Assembly: GCA_001936135.1 (NCBI GenBank)
Contig: CP012815.1
Span: 868,001 to 932,000 of the forward strand
Direction: 5' to 3'
From: Saccharomycopsis fibuligera x Saccharomycopsis cf. fibuligera
Taxonomy: Eukaryota; Ascomycota; Saccharomycetes; Ascoideales; Saccharomycopsidaceae
DNA: 64,000 nt
A program made the position numbers and the translations under genes. The notes beneath the pieces were generated by a model. That model was not told where the DNA came from. It saw only the letters and a list, made by a program, of their open reading frames with translations, and searched no databases. Of the stretch, positions 30,497 to 41,500 are shown in pieces; position 1 is the stretch's first letter, and every line of letters starts with the position of its first letter.

Positions 30497-33085
30497 CTAA
30501 TATTTTATATCATCAACATCAAAGGGCGTTTTGAAAGGATTAACTTTCCTTAATTTCACCGGAGGTGGCTCTATTAATTGAAACTCTGCTTCTGAAATCG
30601 ATCCTTGAAAATTGCTGACAGTTCTTTGCAGCGATGCAATGCCGCCACATAAATCACCGTGGCCACCACTACCACCACCACCCCTAGCACCACCTTGTAT
30701 ATCCCTTGGATTTATGATAGAAAGTGGCTCAACAAAAAACTCATCACTGGCTGCATCACTGTATGCTGGTTGTGGTCGAATTTCATTCACCAAAGTGGTC
30801 TCATATAAAGTTTCCGATGATTTGTTGTGAATTGCTGCTGTTTCATCCTTTGCATATTTTGCCAGTGATTCATTTTCATTTTGGAAAAAATCTTTCTCTT
30901 TGTAAAGTAGATTAGTGAAGAATGTTTCCTGATCAAGTGGTTGTAGTTCACTTATATTCAATTTGCTATTATTATTATTGCTATTTTGATTATTTTTGTT
31001 ATGGAAAATGTCATAGAAAAATGAAGGTTTTTCAAGAGCTGTTATTGCAGGCAGACTTGGGGAACCTGGAGCCAGCTTGCCACCAAAGCCATCTCCGTTA
31101 TTGATCATATTCTTTTTTTTGAGCCAAAATATACCATATGCGATAATAATCTGTAAAATAAATACACCAAGCAAAATAAGTGACACAACGAGCTCATAAA
31201 GTAGTGATTTTTTGTATTCTTTAACAATGGCCAAAATTGTCTCATTGAACATGTCTACTGCCTTATCTGACAAACTTGTGCTTTCTTTGTTTTCGCTATT
31301 GCTAGCCAGTAGCAAATAGGTCTCGTTGACTCTAGGTAATTCCAAAGCAGCATTATTATGAACCCAAGTTAATCCTTTTTCCACTGCTTCAACCTTGTTG
31401 CCAATAACGCATTTTACCACTGCTTTTACTGGTTTTTCAAAAACGGTACCGTTGAAAATATTGGTCAATTCGTCATTTATGCCGTCGTAGAAGGTGGAAA
31501 TTGTCTTATTTACTGAATCAGTAGCTTCTACTACTAAGCCAAAAAGTTTTTCATTGATTGATGCTTGAGTTGTATTTAAGTAATTGTTGGTGGAGCTTGT
31601 CCAATCCAGGACCATTTCTTTTATTTGACCACTTATATCTGTTGAACTATTCGTGAAATCATTTTTAGCCGCACGTATGCATTTAACTGCTACCATAAAA
31701 ATAATGTACTGGAGTATAACGGCAAGTATTCCTGCGAGGGCAATGCCCAAAATGATCATAGACGGTGATGAAAGCAAGTAGGCAAAGAACCATCTTGTTT
31801 CTCTTTTCTTGCTTGTTGAGTCTATCCTGAAAACTTTGGAAATACCTGTTGATATGAAAAATGGTATTCTATTGGTATACTGATCAATCGTCGCATATAT
31901 CTCAGCTTTGTTATGTGGATATTGAAGCGTGGCTATTTCCGTGGTCATGTCTCTAACTTGTTTCCATTTGCGATATTCCATATAAGATAGTGCACCCATT
32001 AACAAGATGGCACAGATGAACGTTAGAGCTAAGATGACTTTTACTACTTTATCGATATCATTTTCCACATTGGTGTATATTGTGCGGATTTTGTCTGGGC
32101 TTGGGCAAAAATTAGCATCTTTGACATGTGGAACCAGCATGCTCTTCGTGTTATCATAAAATGTCTCATTGTCCAATTTGGTCTTAACGTAATTAAAAGG
32201 AATATGAATTAATGATTTTGTTTTATTTTCAACAGTGTCAAAATCCGGCGTATCTGCAGCAAGTTTCTCCAACTTCAGATTTATTGAGCTTGGAATGCTG
32301 AAGTTTTTTAATCCAGAAATGGTAAGGTTGACTTTATCAAAAGGCGACTCAGTTTCTTTTTTTGTGAACAAGTCAATGATACTTTCACCAGCCGATTCGG
32401 CAGCGTTAATGACTTTGGAGAGATCGGTCAAGCCATCCTCAATAGTATCCGTAACATCATCCAAGGTGCTATTTACAAAACTAATGACACTTTTCGTAGC
32501 ATTCGTAGCAACATCCACACTTGTATCAACTGCAGCTGTTAACAAGCAAGCATAAGTTCCCACCATTATTTGGATATAAAATATAATGAGACTCTCAACC
32601 CCAGTAAGTAATAGTTTAAGTCCCTTCACTGTGGCATTGTTGGCTTCTTCAACACTTTTTGCAATCATAGCATTGGCAGCTTTAGCTGTATAATGTGGCA
32701 TTGACATAACATTTGAAGCATACTTGTCCAACAAATTACAGGAGTTTATCGTGTAAGTTTCTGATCTAGCAAGGCTTCCTTTTAATGATATCCCAAAAAG
32801 TAGCACTTTTATTCCGATTAAAATAACAAGTATTGTGTATTGGTTGATCCATATCTGCGTTAACCTGTCACTTAAAGTTAAGTAAGGATATGGTTTATAA
32901 GCTCTGTATGTGCTAACGTTCTTTTTTTCAGTGTAGCTATAGTTATGATTGTAGTTGTTGCTGTTAATTTTCGCCACCGTGCTATCTACTGTGTCTTGGA
33001 ACCTTTCATTTGCTTTGGAGCAAATCTTAGTTCTCAAGTCTTTGACTTTTGCTTTTGGAGAGAATGCTTTAGTGAACTGGAACAT
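30497..33085 (-). CDS. PRM1: Plasma membrane fusion protein Prm1
   Basis: This 862-aa polytopic membrane protein is needed for fusion of the plasma membranes of mating cells. Hydrophobic segments lie at about residues 83-101, 161-187, 342-366, 437-465 and 640-668, with large Asn-glycosylation-rich extracellular loops between them, the Prm1 topology. The region before the first segment reads YPYLTLSDRLTQIWINQYT, as in Prm1 homologues. The C-terminal cytosolic tail has Asn-rich and Gly-rich stretches. A TGAAACA word, the pheromone-response element of yeast Ste12, lies 267 bases upstream and a TATATAAAA about 106 bases upstream, consistent with mating induction. The start is the first ATG. No break was seen. 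Confidence 0.92.
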   Translation of the reverse strand: MFQFTKAFSPKAKVKDLRTKICSKANERFQDTVDSTVAKINSNNYNHNYSYTEKKNVSTYRAYKPYPYLTLSDRLTQIWINQYTILVILIGIKVLLFGISLKGSLARSETYTINSCNLLDKYASNVMSMPHYTAKAANAMIAKSVEEANNATVKGLKLLLTGVESLIIFYIQIMVGTYACLLTAAVDTSVDVATNATKSVISFVNSTLDDVTDTIEDGLTDLSKVINAAESAGESIIDLFTKKETESPFDKVNLTISGLKNFSIPSSINLKLEKLAADTPDFDTVENKTKSLIHIPFNYVKTKLDNETFYDNTKSMLVPHVKDANFCPSPDKIRTIYTNVENDIDKVVKVILALTFICAILLMGALSYMEYRKWKQVRDMTTEIATLQYPHNKAEIYATIDQYTNRIPFFISTGISKVFRIDSTSKKRETRWFFAYLLSSPSMIILGIALAGILAVILQYIIFMVAVKCIRAAKNDFTNSSTDISGQIKEMVLDWTSSTNNYLNTTQASINEKLFGLVVEATDSVNKTISTFYDGINDELTNIFNGTVFEKPVKAVVKCVIGNKVEAVEKGLTWVHNNAALELPRVNETYLLLASNSENKESTSLSDKAVDMFNETILAIVKEYKKSLLYELVVSLILLGVFILQIIIAYGIFWLKKKNMINNGDGFGGKLAPGSPSLPAITALEKPSFFYDIFHNKNNQNSNNNNSKLNISELQPLDQETFFTNLLYKEKDFFQNENESLAKYAKDETAAIHNKSSETLYETTLVNEIRPQPAYSDAASDEFFVEPLSIINPRDIQGGARGGGGSGGHGDLCGGIASLQRTVSNFQGSISEAEFQLIEPPPVKLRKVNPFKTPFDVDDIKY

Positions 33086-33190
33086 TTTGATGGTAAATGG
33101 TTAATGTGCCGGAATGGCGTCAACCAATCAATCAAAATAAAATAGATAAAAAATAACAACTACCTAATGACATCCTCGCAGCCATATTCA

Positions 33191-33199
33191 TTTTATATA
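33191..33199 (-). promoter_or_regulatory. TATA box of PRM1
   Basis: TATATAAAA on the minus strand, about 106 bases before the start codon at 33085. Confidence 0.5.
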
Positions 33200-33351
33200 A
33201 AACTTGCATCACCATAAATATCAATATCCTTATACTTCCTTCTTTTTTTAATCTCAGCTATATTTGTTTCTATTTTGTTTCTGAGTTTCTGACTTGCCTC
33301 GACTTGACCTATCGTTTCTTCTAGTTTAAGGACCTCAATTTCCGTCAATGT

Positions 33352-33358
33352 TGAAACA
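33352..33358. promoter_or_regulatory. Pheromone-response element upstream of PRM1
   Basis: TGAAACA is the core Ste12-binding word of yeast mating genes. A single exact copy lies 267 bases upstream of PRM1; the functional link is inferred from the gene's role. Confidence 0.45.
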
Positions 33359-34077
33359 GCACATGCACGTGATGTAATCTAATGATCATCTATGCGTGTA
33401 TGCATAGAGTTATGTTATATGATGCACATTCCTGCAATGCCAAAAGAACCGAATTTTAGTAACGTAAGTCGATCGCTACCAGGGCCCAGTAAGTATATAG
33501 CCGAGGAATTCGTATTCAAGACGAGGTTTTGTTATTCTAATTAAAAAAAGAAACAAAATTCTGGGTAAAGCAGGCGTATAAGGGATGGGGTGCCGTGAAT
33601 GGAAAATGATAGCAATAGGTCTACAATTTTGTCAACGGCTTTTTTTTTTTTTTTTTTTTTTTTGATTATTCCGAAAATTCTTAAGTTGACTTCTGATGGT
33701 AGACTACGTAATCTTGCAAGAACCAGGTTATTAAAATTGATTTTGAAATGAAGAGAAAAATAAAATAATAAGCTGTGCTAACCAGAAGTGGCAGTATAGG
33801 GCCTCGAGGTTGAGTAATAAAGGATTAAACATGGGGCACATTGTCAAAAAAAAACTCTTGTCTGAATGTAGGCCGCTAAGAAGCAGTCCGATATGTCTTC
33901 CTCCAGATTAGCTTATATGCTAATGAAATTAGTATGCAGTTCAGCAGTGAAAGCATTGTTTGCCAATCGCTAAATTCCGAATCATTCAGCATTAGCTGCA
34001 AATACCTGATAAAACTAAAAAAAAAGAACGTCTATTGAATAAAACTGCTATATTAATGATGGTAAGTCAAGATGTGG

Positions 34078-34085
34078 TATAAATA
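34078..34085 (+). promoter_or_regulatory. TATA box of the chitinase gene
   Basis: TATAAATA 142 bases before the start codon at 34227. Confidence 0.5.
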
Positions 34086-34226
34086 CCCATACAGTCCAAC
34101 CCAACGTTGACAATGAATACTATTTAATCATAATAAACAATAGATGTCACTTTTTTAACCAAACCATTATTTTACTATTTAATTCCAACTTTAGTCACTC
34201 TTTGTACTCAAAAAGAAAACAAACCA

Positions 34227-35369
34227 ATGATACTTGCTGCCATTTTCATATCTATTTTCGCCTTAATTCAAGGTGTCAATGCTGTCTATGATGAATCCAA
34301 GCACAACATTATAGTGTATTGGGGCCAAGGAAGTAATCAAGATTCCTTAGGAACATATTGTCAAAACGGCAACTTTGATATTGTTCTACTTTCTTTCTTG
34401 AACAACTTCGATGCGACCTCTGCATCAGTCAATTTCGGAAATGCCTGTTGGGGAACCACATGCCCACAAATTGCAAAAGATATTGTAACATGCCAAAATT
34501 TGGGTATCAAAGTTTTGCTTTCATTAGGAGGGGATTCCACTAGTGGAACCTATGGTTATTCAACAGCCGCAGAGGGTACATCCGGAGCAGATGTGATTTA
34601 CAATTCATTCAATCCTAATGGTGATTCTTCAGTAACAAAACCTTTTGGTGATGCTGAAATCGATGGTTTTGATTTCGATATTGAAAACGGAAAGTCAGAA
34701 GGATTAGCTGATTTAGTTACTGCATTGAGGGCTAAATGGACTTCCAAGAAACTTATTATTAGCGCTGCTCCACAATGTCCATTTCCTGATGCTAACCTCA
34801 ACACATTGTTGAAAAGCACTGAAGCTAGTGTCGATATTGCAATGGTCCAGTTTTACAACAATCCAGCCTGCTCACTTTCAACTGGAAAGAAGAAGTTCAA
34901 GCAATCATGGAATACTTGGTACAAATTTATCACTGAGGAATCTGGTAACAAAAACATGAAGGCTTACATTGCCTTGGCTACTTCATCGAACGCAGAATAT
35001 TTTGTCAGCATCACAGATGTTGAACTGAGAACCACTTCTGCAAGAAAGTCATCCAGCTTTGGCGGATTTGGGTTATGGGATGTTGCAACCGGAGTCAAAA
35101 AGATGGATGGGACCACTGATTATGTTACCGGGTTGGCAAATATTCTCGGTAACACCAGAAACAGCGATACTAGCAGCAGTAGTAGCAACAGCAACAGCAA
35201 CAGTGATTCGGTGCAAATCAAGGTTAGCGAAACTATTTCCTCTGTGAGTAGCACCACTACTTTCACATCTTCCACATCTTCTTCCGTTGCTTCATCATCT
35301 ACTTTAGAAACTGTCGTTACAAGTTTCAAATCTGCCACCAGCGTTTATGGAACAGCTACCGCCACTTGA
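34227..35369 (+). CDS. Secreted GH18 chitinase
   Basis: This 380-aa endochitinase of the fungal/plant class III type hydrolyses chitin, in yeasts mainly at the septum during cell separation. The signal peptide is residues 1-19, followed by the conserved IIVYWGQGSNQDSLGTYC block. The catalytic DxxDxDxE motif is DGFDFDIE at 146-153, with Glu153 the acid/base. The Ser-rich tail from about 305 to 380 is a short linker-like, probably O-mannosylated, stretch. It has no chitin-binding domain and no hydrophobic GPI-attachment end, so the enzyme should be soluble or loosely wall-held. It is shorter than C. albicans Cht1-Cht3. Which CHT paralogue it matches cannot be told by eye. Confidence 0.93.
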   Translation: MILAAIFISIFALIQGVNAVYDESKHNIIVYWGQGSNQDSLGTYCQNGNFDIVLLSFLNNFDATSASVNFGNACWGTTCPQIAKDIVTCQNLGIKVLLSLGGDSTSGTYGYSTAAEGTSGADVIYNSFNPNGDSSVTKPFGDAEIDGFDFDIENGKSEGLADLVTALRAKWTSKKLIISAAPQCPFPDANLNTLLKSTEASVDIAMVQFYNNPACSLSTGKKKFKQSWNTWYKFITEESGNKNMKAYIALATSSNAEYFVSITDVELRTTSARKSSSFGGFGLWDVATGVKKMDGTTDYVTGLANILGNTRNSDTSSSSSNSNSNSDSVQIKVSETISSVSSTTTFTSSTSSSVASSSTLETVVTSFKSATSVYGTATAT

Positions 35370-35773
35370 GTCTCAATTATAGATTATATAAGCGCGCCAT
35401 TTGCGGTCACAGTCCCAGTCAATTAGAATTTTTTGTACATTTTATTTCGTTTGCTTTTATTTTGTTTTTATTTGCTTTTTCCTTTGCTCATTCATTCTTT
35501 TGTTCCTTTGTTTGTCTGTTTCTGTTTTTACGGCATATTATTTCTGTTTAATATATACATGTACTCGCTATTTTGATTCTAAAAATGCTGCCAGTAAATA
35601 GGTGTGCACACCCCCTTTATCATGCAGGGTTACCGCCTCTAAAAAATTATGGTGAAAATCCGGAGACCTCAAATAACCTAAGCTCAAACTGACGGTTCGG
35701 TCATTTAACGTTGTTCCAAAAAGTCACACCTACAACTCTTTCACTAATATTGTAATCTGTCAATTCTAATTAA
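35370..35773. other. Chitinase 3' flank and promoter of the next gene
   Basis: Pyrimidine-rich DNA downstream of the chitinase stop, then a short promoter for the 35774 gene. No gene. Confidence 0.6.
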
Positions 35774-36601
35774 ATGGGTATAATCAGAAAAACACTCTGG
35801 ACAACTGCTTTTGCAGCTACTGGCTATGGATACTACCTCAGCAAACAATATGAAAGTATTCCATTTTATCAACTACCTAAAAGCATGCAAATCAACAGCA
35901 TTGTGAATGATTACAAGAATGATGACAAACAATACTTTGCATACTGCAACACTTTCCACGATAAAGTCAAGTTGGATCCAAAGCTAATACTAAAGCAAAC
36001 TGAAAAAGACTTGTTGAACACCATCATTGTGAATTTCTTCAATAGTAGCTTTTACCGTTTTGAATTCTCGAGTTTGAGTCAAAGAGAATTTAATCTTTCA
36101 GATTTTACCAAAACAGTCCCTGATATTACCAAAAAATCATTTTTTAAAAGCAAAGATTTGCAAAATAAAGAAAGCCAAGACTTAGAGGAGAAAACAGAAT
36201 CAGCAGAGCCATTATTGGAAATTCTTCCGAGAAAATCAAACAATTCCACTGTCTTGAAAGTCAGTGTTCCTTCTATAATAACCAAAAGCACAACATTTTT
36301 ATCAGACTATGGAATACCATACAGATCCAATGACAGCAGTTATCAAGAACTTTACGTAGAGTTGCGTCCTGAAATAAATGAACAAACAAGAGTCATTGAA
36401 ACATATAGTGCGGACGTTTATTTCAGTAATGCCGATTTGTATTCCAAGCATCTGTTCGATGGTAAAATCATGCCTCGTTTGGTTTTAAGTGTACTCAATT
36501 TTTATAACAGATTATTGCTACAATCTGGTATTAGCAACATTAATGAGGCATTGGGCTCTCATCTTGTTGAAGCAGCTTCTACTGTTACTGAGACCAACTA
36601 A
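35774..36601 (+). CDS. Unknown protein with N-terminal hydrophobic segment
   Basis: This 275-aa protein is not recognised. It begins MGIIRKTLWTTAFAATGYGY, a basic residue pair then a hydrophobic, small-residue segment of about 15 aa. That could be a signal anchor or mitochondrial inner-membrane anchor. The rest is soluble-looking, with a helical region near 65-85 (LILKQTEKDLLNTIIVNFF), a charged Glu/Ser linker near 120-150, and a beta-rich C-terminal half ending in a helix (PRLVLSVLNFYNRLLLQSG). Ordinary composition and a full-length frame argue for a real gene. It is tail-to-tail with CAB4, 225 bases away. Confidence 0.8.
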   Translation: MGIIRKTLWTTAFAATGYGYYLSKQYESIPFYQLPKSMQINSIVNDYKNDDKQYFAYCNTFHDKVKLDPKLILKQTEKDLLNTIIVNFFNSSFYRFEFSSLSQREFNLSDFTKTVPDITKKSFFKSKDLQNKESQDLEEKTESAEPLLEILPRKSNNSTVLKVSVPSIITKSTTFLSDYGIPYRSNDSSYQELYVELRPEINEQTRVIETYSADVYFSNADLYSKHLFDGKIMPRLVLSVLNFYNRLLLQSGISNINEALGSHLVEAASTVTETN

Positions 36602-36826
36602 AGCCTTGCTAATGCTGCTAGAATAGATCAAAGAAATATATGATAAGTAAATGGATGTTCTTGCAATATGTACATACATAGCTCAATTAACGACCTTTGG
36701 CATCAATTGCTTGTACATTACAATCGAAAAGTTTGGAAAAACTTTTCTAAAAAATTTGTAAGGCAAATTAGGTATCACAATAATGACAAATACATACAAA
36801 ATATACACATGGCTATATTCACGAAC

Positions 36827-37915
36827 TCAATTTATCAATTTGTTAAATTCCTGATATTGGTATTCTCTAATGTAAGTACTACTAATTTTATCATTCTTGG
36901 TCTCATCTTCAATCAATTTCACCACAAATATGTCCAATTGTCTCAACCCCTTCTCTTCTCGCTTTTTATTAACTAGCCCACCGCCCTTTGACGTCTCTTC
37001 CGTCACCAATAACAAATCCATATTTTCAATGGTTGCAGTAGGCCCATAAACATCATTTAATTCATAAATCTCGAGCACAAAGTCCTCATCAGCACCATTC
37101 GATGACTTCGTTTGTCTCAAGTATCTCACGAAATCATTAACTATTCTGTATCTTTCTTCATAAGACTGCAAAAAATCATCATACTTTTTGTTAGCTAGTA
37201 GCTGCTCGTAAGAAAGACCAATAATGAGCTCTTTTTTAGACAAAAAAACTCCTATTGATAGTAAGATTTTATGACCGTCATGCAAATGGTCAAATGTGCC
37301 ACCAATGCATCCCACACCATAATTGTTTTTAACTTTGTTTTCATCATTCTTGTAAAATGCTTTATTTTGGTCGCTTTTGTCCGGTACGTCAAAGACGGAT
37401 TTGAATTCTTTGTAAGTAGCATCTTTGTTTTGATAATTGAAATTCAAACTATCTTCTTTGGCCGTATGAGCATCCAAAATGACAGTCTCCCATTGGTAGA
37501 AAAACTCATTGCTGCTGCTATCTTTCTCATTTCTTTTAGCGTTGACATCGTCGATATTGAACAATACCTGAGTAAAAACTGGAGGCCTTATTAAAAATCC
37601 GTTCTCTTTTTCTTTTTGGAATATTATACGTCTTGACAAATTATAAAAATGAAGCAAGTAATTTTCCAAAGCATTGACATTGTGAACTTTTGGTAAGATG
37701 TAAAAATCTAATCTTTTGGTATACTTCAACTTCAAGCTCTTGTATACTTCCAATCTTTCAGCTCGGCTCTTTTGGCCTTCATTTATTGCTTTTTGGGCCT
37801 GATTTTGTACTTCCTCCGTGACGGAAGAAAGCAACTCATCTACTGTTGCCGCAATTATCGGTTCATATTTCAAGTAATTTTCTGGGTCGCTCACGACAAT
37901 AACTGCAGAGCTCAT
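36827..37915 (-). CDS. CAB4: Phosphopantetheine adenylyltransferase Cab4
   Basis: This 362-aa protein transfers AMP from ATP to 4'-phosphopantetheine to make dephospho-CoA, the next-to-last step of coenzyme A synthesis. The nucleotidyltransferase signature GCIGGTFDHLHDGHK lies near residue 200, with the (T/H)xGH-type HDGH motif. The second family motif ends the domain as ISSTYIREY, matching the ISST(K/Y)IR of this family. The N-terminal 190 residues are the variable eukaryotic extension. The frame is open upstream to a TTG, but the first ATG gives MSSAVIVVSDP at 37915, which is taken as the start. It is slightly longer than S. cerevisiae Cab4 (305 aa). CAB1, the first enzyme of the same pathway, is encoded 24 kb away. 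Confidence 0.92.
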   Translation of the reverse strand: MSSAVIVVSDPENYLKYEPIIAATVDELLSSVTEEVQNQAQKAINEGQKSRAERLEVYKSLKLKYTKRLDFYILPKVHNVNALENYLLHFYNLSRRIIFQKEKENGFLIRPPVFTQVLFNIDDVNAKRNEKDSSSNEFFYQWETVILDAHTAKEDSLNFNYQNKDATYKEFKSVFDVPDKSDQNKAFYKNDENKVKNNYGVGCIGGTFDHLHDGHKILLSIGVFLSKKELIIGLSYEQLLANKKYDDFLQSYEERYRIVNDFVRYLRQTKSSNGADEDFVLEIYELNDVYGPTATIENMDLLLVTEETSKGGGLVNKKREEKGLRQLDIFVVKLIEDETKNDKISSTYIREYQYQEFNKLIN

Positions 37916-38502
37916 TATATTACTACTTCTATGTGGTCGGATTAGCAAAGTTGGATATTGCTGCTAATGTCGTTGTTGTCGTTATTGGTATCCGTGGCCG
38001 AATTGGCAAGTGGTAAATTGTGCTTATCCTTGGTCGTGTTTTATGGTTAAAGCAAGAATTATAGTTTGCAAGGCCGCACACATATCACAAATCAGCTGCG
38101 ATTACATGCCAGCTCGCATCGGAGAAAAAGTACCAAAATTGAAACTAATCGATTTTCGAATGGAATGATCACGTGCACAATATTTTGGCCTGAATCTTGG
38201 TGGACACGATCTTGCATAAGCTCCCAACATGCGCATCTTTGGTATGAGAATTGCTTAATGATAATAACTCAACAAAAGATTTACTATAATGTAGTTTGTA
38301 TATCATTTATATAACGAAAAGCTGTCAGGAAACGTCTAAAAGTGTTTTTAGGACAAAGTAAATTAAACCAATCCAGCAGACCGAAACAAAAAGCAAACAG
38401 ATAGAGCAGCAAGAAATTCTAAACAAAACAAAATATAATATAATAGAAATAAAAATTCGAAAAACTAAAATAAAAAAATAAAAACAAAAGATGCTTTTAA
38501 GT
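37916..38502. other. CAB4 promoter and 3' flank of the CLC gene
   Basis: AT-rich DNA with no gene. Just upstream of CAB4 are two copies of a GTTATTGGTATCCGTGG-like word, and a GGCCGAATTGGCAAG stretch that superficially resembles part of a tRNA but has no partner arms. Confidence 0.5.
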
Positions 38503-41500
38503 TTAATAGTACTTTTTTTCACGGCAAAACGTGATAAAGTCCTTCTTGTGCAATACACCAATAAACTTTCCTCGTCTGAGAACACATATTGACCTGTTAC
38601 CGACTCTCTTGAAAATCTGCTCCACTAACGAAAGCTTAGCCGTAATATCCAACTGTATTGGCGCACTATCAATAATGTTCGTGAAATCAGTTAATTCGTT
38701 TAGCACTTCAACGCCAAGTAGCTGTCTTGATGACATCACCGAACATGAAGCCTCAAGTAATCCTTCTTCGTCATCAGAGTGTTGTTGTTGATCATTGGTT
38801 GAGGAATACGTTTCTGGACCTGTTCTGCAGATAACTTCTTTTCTGACATTGTATTCAGTGCAAAACTCCCGCAACTTATCTAGAGCAAACTCCAAATCCG
38901 GTGCCGGAAGTATCCCTACTAAAGTATCATCTTGTAACACCGGGATGCAACCATCGATCATTCTCTTTTGCTGTAAACTGACTAATTGGGCTCTCAATTC
39001 AGTCATAGTAGTTGAATATTTGAGCTCTTCGTCCAATACAATTTTGTTTTCTTTATTAACGAAACCGTTATCTACCAATGTTTGTATTGTTGAGTTTGAG
39101 CTGAAGCCTGCGTTTCTGTTACTTTTCAAAAATGGGAAATTGTGGTTTATGATTAATAGCTCATATAACGAGTTTGGCTCAATAGAATTAGCAACCCAAT
39201 TAGCAACCGCAATACTAATTGAAATCGGTAACACATAAGTGTAACTTGCAGTTATTTCGAACAATGTAATGGCTAAAGTCACATTCATACGTGTGATCCC
39301 TGCCATGAATGCTCCTGCACCAATCATTGCATAGATGCCAAAGTCAATACAAGCGCCGCCGTTCTCTATGGAGCACACGTCTGGGGTTATGAAAAATTGA
39401 GGATACTGTACTTGCAAATATTGGATAATCAATGCAAAAGTACGCCCAAAAGTGGCACCGAGAACCATGCTTGGAACATATATCCCCGAAGGAACTTTGA
39501 TCCCGTATGTGATGGCAGTAAAGACTAGCTTAATTAAAAAGGCACACAATAGAGTAGTGATCGATTTTGGAAAAGTGTTGAAATCTCTTGGACAAAGTTC
39601 GTTAGGCTTATTACTAGAATAGTCGCAAGATCTTGCCAAATCAGCTAGCAATTCAGGAATTGGGCGCCTTGTGTAGCTATTGAAAAAAGTTACTGATGAT
39701 GTAGCTAGTGATAGCAAAAGGACTTCTTTAATGAATTTATTTTTGATAAATTTTTGGTTTCTAAACCATTTTGGCCACCATATAGCTGCAAACTTGCAAA
39801 AAAACGCACCGTGGAGCCCACCAGCAACCCCAATTAAAATGAAATATGTAAGCTCAAAGGGCTTCCATTCAGACGTGTAGTTGGTTTCAAACATAACAGG
39901 GTTTCCAGTTCCGTAAGGATCTAAAAGCTTCATGAACAAAATGCTAACAATTGCACAAAAGAAAGTTTTGAAAAGCTGAGAACCGGCAAAATAATATGTA
40001 ATTTCTTCCAAGCTAAACAATACTCCGCCCAACGGAGACCCAAAAGATAAAGCAAACCCAGCACCCGTTGATGCTGATAATATCTGTCTCTTAACAAGCT
40101 CGTTATCGTTATATTTTTTAAATATTCTGCAACATAAGTTTCCAACACAGGAGGCCAAATGCACATATGGACCCTCTTTACCAATGGTTAGTCCCGAGGC
40201 AATGGCAAAAATCAATCCTGTAGATTTGGTAATTAATGTGAAAACACCCAAAAATTTTCTGATCACGAAACCTGATAAAATTGTTTTCACTTCAGGAACC
40301 CCGGATCCAGCCGCAGAGTAAATAACTCTTGTGCTATGCGACCTTTCATAAACTGACTGTTTGTCATCATTGTTGTTGTTATGATTACTATTATTATTGG
40401 CTGCAGCACTGGCGACATCATTCTTATTGCTGGGAGCCAATGGGTTGTCACTTTTGGTAGTCAAGGTTATCAACACAGCAAGAAATGCCAATATCAAACT
40501 GGAAAAGCAATATATAACAAACTCCAAGAATTGCTTATTTCCAATGCTTTCAAATTTCGTTGACCAGGGAACCCAATCCTCGCAAACTGCATTTTCATCT
40601 GTGAGAAAACGACCACCATTGTACGGACAGCAAAAGTTTTCATTAGACAACCAGTTGGAACTGCAGTATCCTCTTCTTAAGTCCACTAATAAGAACTCGC
40701 ACTTGTCAATAACGTAAGCAATGACTGCGAATACAAAGGCTACAACCGCAACAAGTAGCCAATCTTTCATGAGTTCCGTTATTCTGGTGATTTTACCTCT
40801 CAAACCTTTCGTAGATTTGAGATTAGACTTGAGCGCTGAAAGTTTTTGGTTATCATAGACCCAGTCAATCAGAGTAAAATCGTCATAGAAATTCCGCTTA
40901 ATAGGTGCATCTTTTGAATTAGTGTTATCAAATATGCTATGATTTTCTGATTCTATGAAATGGTTGGATATTTCAGGTGCCACCATTGGGAAATCTTCAG
41001 TAGTCAAAGACTGGGACAAGTAGTGTCTATTAGGTAAATATCTTTCTTGTTGATGTGGGCCAGTAGCATATACTGAAAAATTCTCGGCAGCATAATTGGC
41101 ATTGAAAGCATTTACATCCAAAGGTTCTTTATTGTTACTGCTGCTATCTGCTTGGGATATTGATCCATAATTATTGCCAAGATTAAAGTAGTCATGATCA
41201 GTGTCATTGAGATTTAGTCTTGATGGCGACGCGTAAACACTATTGACATTGGACTCAACGCGAGATCGAGCCAACACTGGTGATCTTATATTAGCGCCAT
41301 AGGCGGTATCTAACAACTTATGGGACGCGTAGCTAATAGAATTTTTCAAATTCCCAGGCAGATTATAATGCTTTCCAGCAGCGAATAATGTTGGCGATGG
41401 AGGGTTGGTATGATATCGTCTAGGAGGCGTTACCAAAGGATCTGTTTCTGTCTTTTGATCATTGGAACGGTTGTTATTTATACCTTCATTATTAGCTCTT

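Larger units (their letters stand above)
33086..34226. other. Divergent promoter region of PRM1 and the chitinase gene
   Basis: Left half is the PRM1 promoter (TATA, TGAAACA and a CACGTG word at 33366-33371). Right half is the chitinase promoter, with TATAAATA at 34078-34085. A T run lies at 33640-33663. Confidence 0.6.

Noticed and set aside
37980-38030. tRNA-like stretch GGCCGAATTGGCAAG
   Set aside because: It looks like a D-arm but has no matching anticodon, T arm or acceptor stem. No B-box GGTTCGANNCC was seen in the window on either strand.
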